Assembly: GCA_003550305.1 (NCBI GenBank) | Contig: QKYT01000220.1 | Span: forward strand, 17,798 to 81,797 | Origin: Glomus cerebriforme | Taxonomy: Eukaryota; Glomeromycota; Glomeromycetes; Glomerales; Glomeraceae | DNA: 64,000 nt | Reading direction: 5' to 3' | In this document: one piece after another, positions 24,039 to 33,674 of the stretch | Position numbering within the stretch: position 1 is the stretch's first letter | Layout: the number at the start of each line of letters is the position of its first letter | The notes under the pieces: model-generated | What the model saw: only the letters and a program-made list of their open reading frames with translations | Told to the model about the DNA's origin: nothing | The model's database searches: none | Made by a program: the position numbers and the translations under genes

Positions 24039-26624
24039 ATGGCAGAAATAACTACTTTTATTTCACCAGAAAGTAAAAGTAATGCACTTTCAAGTATTTA
24101 TGTTTTAATTATATAAAAACAATTCTAATTAAGTTTCTTTATTATTAGATACTTTTAGCAGTCATATTTTTGTACATAACTATCCAAACAATTCAAGAAT
24201 TGAAGCTTATTATCAATCAAATGGACAATTATATTATTCGTATTATAATATTATTTCTATAGGAACTTATCCTGCTACACCAAAATTAACTCAAAAATCA
24301 CAAATTAATTTACCTCAGTATCCAATACCTAATAATTACATAGTTGAAACAGAAATTTCTGGTCGAAATATCAGATGTGAAACTAAATATATTTCAAATT
24401 CAAAAGTATGTTATACAATTAGTTGGAAGGAAGGANGTGCAGAATGGAGTGTCAACAGTACAAAATCCTCTACAGCAGTTGTTAATGTATTTTTATTAAT
24501 AATATTATTAGTTTATGTTAAAAATGGAATAATTTATAGATTAATAATCTTTTCAATTGTTTTAATTAGAAAATTAATCAAAAGCATTCTACTAAACTTT
24601 TTGGACCTCGATTATTTAGATTTGATATTGAACTATTATATAATATTCATCTCTCTCATCCTATTACTACTGCAACAACAAAAGTTGATAAATAAAAAAG
24701 ACCACTTGAAGATATTACATCACGATCACAGTATAATAAGAGATTTAACAGTTTTGGAAGTGATGTTCAAAAAGCAGTTAATCAATTAATTACAAAACAT
24801 AAATTAACAGATTCGCATGGATAGCCTATAATATATATACATCATATTGAATTGGAGTGTAAAGATGATCAAGTTTGTATCAAATTTAAAGATTTTAATT
24901 TCACAAATTTTTAAGCAAAACTTGATTCAGTAGTACGTATATGTGATGAAGCTCTAATTAGTTGTGATGGATATCGCCAACTAGCAGCAGTTATTCCAGT
25001 TCTTTTTTGAGAATATTTAGTTGCTGATCATCAAAATAAGATAAATGAACTTATTGGTATTCAAATACCTATAAAAATCTTTAAATTAGATTATAATACC
25101 AATCAATCTAATAGTAATAATAATGTTAATGAGGTATTTCTATAGATAATAATGAAGTAGAAAATGGAGCCTTTCGTTCTATTTCAGATTTACTTAAAAT
25201 ATTAATATCTGTTTGGAAATCAAATGAAAATTCCAGAAAATACTCTTTATATTAAACTTGGTAGGGATGAATGAAATGTAAGAAGAAAACAGAATCATAT
25301 AATGATAACTTTTTGTTTATTAAATGAAGGAAATGAAGTACTTAAACTAAATCATCAATTTAGGTATATTAAATAAATTATATGTTTGTTTATTTAAAAA
25401 AATAAAATAAAATAAAATTAATTGTATTAATTATGATTTTACTATTAGTTTATGTCTTTATATAGGTAAAGAAAAATATGAATCATTGGCTAAGGTTNGC
25501 AATATATTTGCTTTGCAATTAGCTNATTTAAAAGAAAATGGAATAGTCGATAATGATGATATNCATTGGCCAATTGAATTTTACTTTTCTGGTGATTGGA
25601 AATTTACTGCACCAAATTCTGAATATTTTTGTCTATTTTGTGAATGTAATGCTAAATCTCATCATAATATGGATCTTTCTTGGCCACCTACTGGAAATTT
25701 TAAAGGTACAGTATGTGTAATATTTGTTGATTTATTTAAACAATAATATTAATTTTATTAACATTATAAAATNTATNNGAAAAAAAAGACCTTCTTTATT
25801 TNCTGTAATTGATTTACTCAATTATGTTCCTGATGAACTTCATATTTTATTACGAATATCTGATGTATTGATGGAATGTTTGTTTAAAGATTTATTTAAA
25901 AAAAATGATTTTGAANGAAATCTTAAAGAAAAAATTGAAAAAAAATGAATGAACTTAATATTCATTTTGAATTTTATCGTAATAATTCTGCTAGAAGTAG
26001 TTGGAATTGGACTTCACTTATGGGACCTGATAAAAAAAAAATGTTAAAGTATTTTCCTGTAAGTGAATTCATATCTGGAACACGTGGAGTGATTATTAAG
26101 AATTTATGGCATGAATTTTATCAATTATATGAAGGTTTAAGAAAGCCATTTCATACTGATGAGGAAATTTTAAAGTTTGAAGATAATGCAAAAAAATGGG
26201 TAAAAACTTTTTGTCAACCTACAATAGGTTAAATAAATTCTGCAACAACAATTCCAGAACTTTATAGAAAAGAAGATGCTACTCCATACATGCATATGTT
26301 TACAATGCATGTGCCTTATTTTATGCGCAAGTTAAAAGAAAAAGGATTATCACTTAGATTATTTTCAACAAGTAGCATTGAAAAAAAAAATCATAATCAG
26401 GTATATTTATTATTTAATCAAGTATTTTTTTTTTAATTTAAATATTAATTTATTATTTGTTAGGTCAAATTATTTTTTGGAGAAACTACAATGGAAGATG
26501 GTAAAAACAAAAAACCTGTTGCTTATGATATATTAGTATTTGAAAATNGTCAAATTTATTACTTAATTCATAATATANCTAATGAAATAANATGTAAATA
26601 CNTTAATGTAAATGAGAATNAATA
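24039..26624 (+). pseudogene. Large multi-exon gene relic of an AMF-amplified, probably transposon-borne family
   Basis: From MAEITTFISPES at 24039 the plus strand can be followed through about six exons with recognisable GT-AG breaks (for example GTATATT near 25361 and TTGTTAG near 26462). Protein blocks include HPITTATTKVDK, LDSVVRICDEALISCDGYR, RKQNHIMITFCLLNEGNEVL, HWPIEFYFSGDWKFTAPNSE, CLFCECNAKSHHNMD, DELHILLRISDVLMECLF, WNWTSLMGPDKKKMLKYFP and LSLRLFSTSSIEKKNH. This order is one I recall from many AMF gene models with relatives in aquatic animals, usually unnamed. In-frame stops near 24693, 24822, 24915, 25008, 25276 and 26231 are each one transition from Gln, Arg or Trp codons. Several single-base Ns lie here. 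A transposase-like role is inference from copy number and the flanking inverted repeats. Confidence 0.6.
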
Positions 26625-26649
26625 AAGTTTTATTTATTTTAAACATTTT

Positions 26650-27555
26650 ATAATAAAAGAATTACAATTTTTTTTCCAAATGGACATTTTTAGTTTTTTG
26701 ATACATATTAGATACGAGGTAAAATATATCTATAGCGTGAGTTTTTAAAGGTTGATTGAAAATTATTTGATGAAAATTGGTTATTTGTTTGAGAAAGAAT
26801 GGAGGAAGATGATGCATAATGGGAATTATAGGTTTTATGTATAGTGTGCAAAATATGATCGCTAGTGGATGATTCACAAGGTGAAGGTGATAGATTTTCT
26901 TGACTATACAGTATAAAAATAATAAAAGATTTAGTATNTCTGATATGAAATGTAAAAAGTAAGAAATCATACAAATTTTTAACTAAATATAACTTACTCA
27001 TTTACAAATTNACNNNAATTCNTAATAAAGTTAATTGATAAAGTACNAGTTAAAAAAATTCTCTGATTTTCTCTTCTTTCTTTCTGTTTCCAACTAAATG
27101 TTGCTTTATACTGACTTTATTATCCTCAAATAAAATATATTCTTGAGTTAAAGTATTTAAATTTTCACAAAATACAATTTGATNATAATTAAATATGTTT
27201 TTTAATCTTTCTATACCTGCAACACCCTCCAAAATACACTGATATTTTTGTTGACTAGATATATACTTAAAATTCTCTTCATTTTNAAATAAAGTCAAAA
27301 AGACATTCTCTGAAAACATGTCAATTGTTATATGTTTTCTTTCAATTGAATGTCTGTTAAATCCAAAACTATTCTTTAAATGAATTATTACTGTATCTCA
27401 ATAAAATGATAATATCTTATTAGATGGTTGATAAAGTATATGACGGTGTGGGATAATTTTATTGTTTTTATGTTTATTTCGTTCATGATTCTGCAATTTT
27501 TTCTTTGTATTATAACTTTTAGAACAGAGAAGACATAAAAAAGATTCATAGTTTT
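26650..27555 (-). pseudogene. C2H2 zinc-finger protein relic
   Basis: On the minus strand from about 27550, ESFLCLLCSKSYNTKKKLQN followed by HERNKH is a canonical C2H2 finger (Cys-x2-Cys-x12-His-x4-His). The frame continues through HKNNKIIPHRHILYQPSN, a TGA near 27400, then FSENVFLTLF and YISSQQKYQCILEGVAGIERL to a stop near 27050. A second open stretch (27001-26708) is rich in Ser, His and Ile and may be a further exon. The gene faces the larger plus-strand gene inside the same inverted repeats, so it may encode the second protein of the element. Single Ns and the TGA make it a likely pseudogene. Confidence 0.5.
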
Positions 27556-27834
27556 AACATTTTTAACATTGCAAAGAAAGTCATAACATTACATAAAGCC
27601 ATTACAGTAAATATAATCAGCAGATTTTGATTGGTAAACTAATTAATTGGTGGTAAACTAATTGGGATGTGATATAACTATATGTCGATCATTTGAAAGT
27701 GATATAATTGAAGTGAGCCAAATCAGCCCATATAATAATCTAATCTAATCAAATCAGATTCAGATTAGATTTATTTGATTCAGATCAGATTCACAGATTT
27801 TAAAATTTGCAAACTAATCGGAATCTATTAAAAT

Positions 27835-28390
27835 CTCTTATAAATGGTAAAACTAATAAAACTTTGCAAAACTATAATAAAACTATAATAAAAATTTAGT
27901 AAAACTAAGCACAGGATTTAGAAGAGTTTAAACAAGCAATCCTATTTATAAGATGTTTTAATACAGATTTTTTTAGTTAATAAAACTCTAATATTATTTG
28001 AAATAATATTTAGATAATTTTTTTAATTAAATTAGAATTTAAAAGTAATAAAAATATATTTTTTTTATTTAAAGATTTTATTCTTTTAATTAAATGTTAT
28101 ATTATATTAAAATAATTTTAATTTGTTAAGAAATATTCTATTGGAAATATTACTTTTACAATTTATATACTATATATTATGTAATAAATTATATCTGCTG
28201 ATATATATTATTTTGCTTTTTTTAATATTCATATTAATAGTTAAAAAAGTTTATTTAAAAAGTTTAATAAATGATTTCTTATTTGTATTTTTTCATTTTA
28301 CTTTTTTATATAATAAAAATAGAAAAAATAAAAAACAAATGAAGGTAAATTATTTAGTTTTGTTTTTATGTAAATTATTATAAATTATAT
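27835..28390. other. AT-rich spacer before the nested insertion
   Basis: Contains small ACTAATAAAACT-type repeats near 27850-27910 and long A/T runs. An open frame at 28123-28383 is a by-product of AT richness (Leu, Ile, Tyr, Lys only) and is not called as a gene. Confidence 0.5.
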
Positions 28391-29501
28391 GTTAATTATT
28401 GTATGTTATTGGGGGGAGGGGGGCAACTCTACCTGCTGATCTTACACCCATTTCTCTAAAGATATTTTGAAAAGAAAAGTTGTGCTTTTTGGCCATTTTG
28501 TTCTAAGAAAATGGTCTTTTAGTCTTAGGAAAAGTTGCTCTATATCGCTGGAGTTAACTAAAAAAGATTTAGAAAGTTTGAAATATAGTTTTCGGCACAT
28601 CAAATTTCTCCGCAAATTAGGTTTAAAATAACTTTTAGTCACTTACGTCTTTTTCTAAGTTGATACCTGAAGGCTGTTTGGTATTCTAAGGTACCCTTTA
28701 CGTGTACAAGACAGACAGGTTGGATTTGTGACTACTCTTGGTGAACCTAGGAGCGAGCCTAGCATGGAGTTTTTTTGGAAGTATATAACTTTTTACAAAG
28801 TTGACACATGGGCTTGACGCAGCGGGAAGAGGCTTTTCTGGCATATAAGTTTGGTGAAAAATTTTCTTTTATAATTTTATAATTTCATTTTTGTTGGTAA
28901 AAAGGTAAAAGGACATCAGTTTTTTTGGACTCATGAAGATAAATACCGAACTGATTAAAAATCTGTATTTTTTAGTGGAGAAAATTTTTTTATTTTTTGG
29001 TTTAAATTTTTTTAATACTCATTATTGTTTTTGGATTTCTGGTAGGAGATGGTAATATCTAAAAAATTGATTGATAGCTGATCACCAGTTGGTGATTGGT
29101 TTTCTTATTGTAACACATTCCTTTGTTTATTTCACTGTGGTGATTCCTATTTTTGCCCTTAAGATAACATCATATTATGTGATATTAAAAAATACAAAAA
29201 AAGTATAAAAGGAGTAGAAGATATGGATACAGTATCAGGTACGTTAACATAGTTCCTTGAAGGGTATTTGGTCGGGTTGTTTGGATGTTATTTTTTGCAA
29301 TAGGTATATTAAGGATAATTTTTCAATAGGAACAAGCTGGATGATCATGGTACATAAGTACAAATTCACTCTTTAGTAAGTAATTGATTCGATTCTCAGG
29401 AGAATGTCTGGCAGTGTTATGAGAAATTGGCCTATTATGAAGAATTACCATCCGGTATGGTGGTAGGTTGGTAAGGTACCCGGTGATGGCCTTCAGATGA
29501 G

Positions 29502-32500
29502 TAGTGGTCCGATCCGGATATCCGTTTATCTGCGAACAGATAATCCGTGGCCTTCATCACGGATACGGATTTCAATCCATGAAAAATCCGGGTAAATCCG
29601 GATAAATCTGCGCAGATAAATTCAAAACACGGATAATCCGGATTGCAGATTTATACGGATAATAACATAATAAAACAGATAACAGCGGATAAAAAATTTA
29701 TTAAAGTTTTTTAAGAATTAAGATATTAGCCGCGGCATGGTTTATTATTTTATTGTTCATTTTTATTTATCACAATAAAATGTAAAAAAATAAAGTTTCT
29801 AAGCCACTTTCCTTTTGGTAATGATTAACTAAATTTGGTTAGTTCATTGTTTAATTACACCAAAAACAAAAAGCGAAAAGATTTTTTCTCTTTTCATGTG
29901 GCTTTTAATATTTAAATGGAAAAACTCCTCCAACCAAACGCCAATTCTTCTTACAAAAAACCAAATTTTCCAACATATTTGGCGCCAATTGTGTTCTTTT
30001 TATGGTCATAACATTACCAGCTTCACTAAAAAGCCTTTCACTCGGAGTGGAGGTGGCAGGGATGGCCAAATACTTTCTTGCTAATTTTGATAGTACTGGA
30101 AATCGTGTTTTATTAGTTTTCCACCATGTTAATGGGCAATCATCATGATGAATCATGGGCAAGGCTAAATAACTAGCTACTTCATCAGCATGAGTAGCAT
30201 TATCTTGAAATATCCTTGCCAATAATGAATTTGATGAAACTGGGCGTAATTCGGCTTCCTGATTTTCACCAGTTAATATCCTCATATCTTGATAAGCATT
30301 TCTTAATTGCTCTTGAGTTCTAAGGCGTAAAGAATTAGATGCAAATCCAAGTTCTTTAAATCGTGGATCCAATAAAGCAGCCAACATCCCTTGCTCCTGT
30401 GGAACTTCCCAATAGTGATTCATTGCATGGTATAGTGCTGCTTTAACACGCTTTTCAAGATCGATGCAGTTTTGTGGGGTATTAATATTAATTTTTCTAC
30501 GTATAGGTTGTTCAGAAATAGGTTCATCTTCTGGTGCATCTTCATAACCAACGTCATCATCAAAGGCCGTATTTGGACTGGTTAAATCTATAATCTCCAT
30601 ATTAGAATTATCATCTGGTAAAATCTTTTGATTAATTATTGCTAATACACTATACATTAGACTAATGGTTGTATATTTACTCCCGCCTAAATATTCAGTT
30701 GCTCCAGCAAAATCTTCCAAAATTTTAATTAATTTACCTATTTCTTGCCATTCAATTTCTGTCAAATTTATTTTTTTTAGTNGTTTTNNATCACNCCGTN
30801 TTGAAGGATCAGGATCAATCAACATAGTAGATGCCAGGACATCAACGAGATCTTTGATTTTTATTAAACGTTTCCATGCAAGATAGCTGGAGTTCCATCG
30901 CGTTTCTACATCAGCGATCATTCGGAGGTATCCATCATTATTTTCTAAATTCTGTAATAAATGATAAAAATATCATTAAATTAATATTTATTTGTTAATT
31001 GTTAAATTTTATTTGTAATTTTTTAAAGAAAATACATTAATTCATGTTAAATAAGATAAGCATGTTAATTTTATAAAATAAAAAAAATATGTTTAATAAA
31101 ATGATGCGCGTTTTTTTACAATAAATAAAATATAATAAATTAATAAAGATTAAGATTTAATTACCTCATTATTATTAAGATGGTTGGTATTTTTTTGAAT
31201 CTCCAGTAATTTTTCTGTTTGTTTGGGTGATGTAAAAAAATTTATTAACCTTTTAGCTCGTGCAATTAAAACTTCAGCTGGTATTAATCCTTTTCCTACA
31301 ACTAGCTGCAACGTATGCGCTGTACAAGGGAGTCTTGTAAGCTCATTCATTAATTTTCCAGCTTTTACCATATTAGAGCCATTATCAGTCGTCATTGTAA
31401 AGACTTTACCAGTTAAATTCCAATTTGAGATAATATCACGTAATACCATGCAAATATTATTCCCAGTATGAGGATAAGGAACATATCGAACTGCTAAAAT
31501 TGCTTCACAAATATTAAAATTGTTATCAATAAAGGAACATGTAACACCAATATATCCACTTCTACTCCGTGCCGTCCATAAATCTGTTGTAATAGAACAA
31601 GAAATAATATCTTCATTAAATTTTTTTGTTAAAGCAACCTTAATTTGATTGTATGCTTCAGCTATTAGTTGCTGAATTGTTTTATCGCTTGGAATTTGAT
31701 AGTTTGGATCAAATTCATGAATAAATTCACTAAGACCTTCATCATTACATATACTAAGTGGTCTATTATCTTTAATTAATATTCCAACAAATTTTCTGTC
31801 CCGACTATTTTTAATATCTGGATTATTTCGAATAATTTCATCTATACGGGTTTGTGATAACTGGTTGTTATTTTGTATTTCGCTCATCCTTCTTTTATGA
31901 CTTTCTTCAGTAATTCTATGTGTAGCAAGATGAACAATAAAATTGCCAGTAGAATTATCAGAACCCATGAAATGACCACATGGTTCTACACCATTCTTCC
32001 GTTGAACTTGAACTAAACACTTTACAATCCTTCTGTATTGTTCAATTGGTTCATATTGATCAAAATAACTCCATATCCAACTTTGTCCTGGTGGTTTAGC
32101 ATTTGGAATTAATACTAGTTGGTCAGTTATTTTATTTAAATCAATTTTTGTTGAAACTTTGTTACGTTTCTTATTATTCTTGCCAGTTTTATGCAAATTA
32201 TTTATATCTGTGTCTAAATCTAGCTCAATTACAGGTTCATTTGGAGCTAAATTTTGCTGGTTTAATGGTTCACATACCCTTGGCCTTGGCCTCTTTGAAC
32301 CGCGAGTTAAAGTTTCAAGATTTTGTGGCTGCGGAATTTCTGCTAACTCCTCACTGGACATTGTTATAAAAAGACTAGTCTAAAATAAGATTTTAATCAC
32401 TAGCGCGCATTTGTTCAATGCATTTTATAGCGCGTTTTTTGATCAATGAAATTACACAAACTAGTATGCATGACGGATATCTGTACGGATATCTATGGAT

Positions 32501-32603
32501 ATTTGTATATCCGTGATTTCTTATCCGTGATCTAAAATTAATATCCGGATATCTGTGTATCTGTACAGATATCCGGATTTTATATCCACGGATCGAACCA
32601 CTA
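29502..32603 (-). mobile_element. Complete hAT transposon, 3102 bp, with TIRs and 8 bp TSD
   Basis: The left end reads TAGTGGTCCGATCCGGATAT. The right end, reverse-complemented, reads TAGTGGTTCGATCCGTGGAT, giving ~15 bp inverted repeats with one mismatch. The octamer CAGATGAG flanks it exactly on both sides (29494-29501 and 32604-32611). Eight-base duplications are diagnostic of hAT transposition. Inside each end, within about 150 bp, are dense subterminal repeats of GGATAT, ATCCG and CGGATA, the usual binding landscape for hAT transposase. The element carries one transposase gene on the minus strand and interrupts the retroposed sequence around it, so it inserted later. The perfect TSD and intact frame suggest recent activity. 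Confidence 0.93.
29905..32361 (-). CDS. hAT-family transposase with BED-like finger, 747 aa
   Basis: Exon 1 (32361-31165) and exon 2 (30951-29905) join in phase 0 across a 213 bp GT-AG intron (donor GAG|GTAATT, acceptor TTACAG|AATTT), giving 747 residues. Order: basic Lys/Arg-rich N-terminus; BED-type finger around 95-165 (SWIWSYFDQYEP, with Cys and His ligands, first Cys pair unusually spaced); RNase-H-like core with TTDLWTARSRSGYIGVT and TMTTDNGSNM, which carry the first and second catalytic Asp of the family; the insertion domain; and a C-terminal hATC dimerisation region (LARKYLAIPATSTPSERLFS). The last Glu of the triad is expected in the SERLFSEAGN block. Four or five ambiguous bases near 30782-30797 are the only blemish. 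It should cut and paste this element and related non-autonomous copies. Confidence 0.92.
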
Positions 32604-33426
32604 CAGATGAGACAGTATAAGCAGTCGACTCGATTCATCTGAAGCATCTGTTAGGATGATCAGGAACTGAGCTGGGTGGGATAGAGAAATAGAAGTATGA
32701 TTAGTTTAGTTTCTTTCTTTTTATTTTTAGTGTTAGTTATTTTAGATATTTCTTCTTTTTGAAGGTTAGTACTAGCAGCCAGCCTTTGTAATTCCTTTTA
32801 CAAAAGTTAGTTTAGCTTTTATAACATTTCTAGCTAGTTTGAAGACCTGAATGATGTGAGAGTATGTGTCCTTTGTTCTAGAGATTGGTATTAGCATCCA
32901 GTCTCTATAACTTCATTAATGTTTCATGCTAGTTAGAAGACCCAAGTGATTTGTAGGGAGATTCAGAGCATTTCTTATCTAAGGAGGTTCGGCAACATGA
33001 CCTCACTCTGAGGACCTATATAGCATAAATGTGACAAGTTGGACATCTTATCTCTGCATAGCTACCATTATTGTATTCTTTATAGGTCTGTAAAACAACC
33101 TCACAGTTTGTCAATAAAGTAATTGCTTAGTCAGCTTATTTTCAAAAAAAAAAAATTATTGTATGTTATGTTATTAATTGTATAAAATAAATACAGTATA
33201 AACCTATATGGCTAAATGATAATAATGTATACAGTTTTGTTATTTAGTAATCAATAACTAAATCCTAATAGCACTTTTTATTAAATAAAAGTATTGGTTT
33301 TTAGTCAATACCTTTACCTTCATCTAATAATTAATTTATAATAAAATCAGAATTTAAAAATTATGATTTTTTTTTCTAATTTAATTAATTTTCTTTACAA
33401 AGCTTACAAAAAGATTTTAATTAATT

Positions 33427-33636
33427 GGACTACAAGTCAATCCTTTGTTTAACATAACATAAGAAGTCAAAATCTGGGAAGGAAGATGGATAAAAAAAAC
33501 ATGGCTAGAATTATCATTAATTTTGGTCGTAATTAAAGTATCAATTAAAGCTTAGAAAAATTTCTAATTCTGGCCTATATTCATTTTTTTGTAAAAACTA
33601 AAGGGTTATGTTAAACAAAGAATTGGCTTGGAGTAC
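33427..33636. mobile_element. 210 bp MITE-like element with ~32 bp inverted repeats
   Basis: The left end contains ACTACAAGTCAATCCTTTG followed by TTTAACATAAC. The right end, reverse-complemented, contains ACTCCAAGCCAATTCTTTG followed by TTTAACATAAC, about 85% identical over 32 bp. Inner arms also pair (GGCTAGAATTA against GGCCAGAATTA), so almost the whole element can fold back. There is no coding potential. It lies 38 bp beyond the stop codon of the carnitine acetyltransferase gene and may supply part of its 3' untranslated region. A clear target-site duplication was not identified. Confidence 0.65.
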
Positions 33637-33674
33637 AAATAGAGATCATCATCTTGACTAAAACTCAAAATTTT

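Larger units (their letters stand above)
22942..27830. mobile_element. Candidate two-gene element bounded by GATTAGATT/AATCTGA inverted repeats
   Basis: Both flanks are built from GATCTGA, AATCTGAAT and GATTAGATTA words (22950-23090 and 27735-27805). Inside them a specific block is inverted: GATTGGATTAAATTCAG followed by AATATATGGGCCGATTTG at about 23694-23737, and, on the minus strand from about 27765, GATTAGATTAGATTATTATATGGGCTGATTTG. Between them lie a plus-strand multi-exon gene relic (24039-26624) and a minus-strand C2H2 gene relic (26650-27555) facing each other. Two convergent genes framed by inverted subterminal repeats fit a DNA transposon. Exact ends and a target-site duplication were not found, so the limits are approximate. 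Confidence 0.5.
28394..33169 (+). mobile_element. Polyadenylated retroposed sequence with ~16 bp target-site duplication
   Basis: AATTATTGTATGTTAT occurs at 28394-28409 and again at 33154-33169. The sequence between them starts GGGGGGAGGGGGG (after one T) and ends in an A-run (33144-33155). An AATAAA signal at 33113-33118 lies about 30 bp before the A-run. That combination is the signature of LINE-type target-primed insertion of a polyadenylated transcript. After removing the hAT element and its duplicated target, about 1.62 kb remains. No reverse transcriptase or long reading frame is visible there, only a 66-codon frame on the opposite strand. Near the 3' end two ~110 bp blocks are related (AGTACTAGCAGCCAGCCTTT and GGTATTAGCATCCAGTCTCT). 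It is either a non-autonomous LINE derivative or a processed copy of a non-coding RNA. Confidence 0.8.

Noticed and set aside
3546..26624. In-frame stops as evidence of stop-codon reassignment or programmed read-through
   Set aside because: All three stop codons occur in the relics, some with frameshifts, while core genes in the same window end normally at these codons. Pseudogenes explain it better.
28123..28383. 86-codon hydrophobic frame
   Set aside because: Composed almost only of Leu, Ile, Tyr, Phe and Lys from A/T-rich sequence; no start context or homology.
28442..28642. Antisense 66-codon frame as the protein of the retrocopy
   Set aside because: It runs opposite to the poly(A)-defined transcript direction and has no domain.
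29380..29400. tRNA-like B box (GATTCGATTCTC) in the retrocopy, suggesting a tRNA-derived SINE
   Set aside because: No A box at proper spacing and no cloverleaf. The 3' end shows a Pol II poly(A) signal instead.
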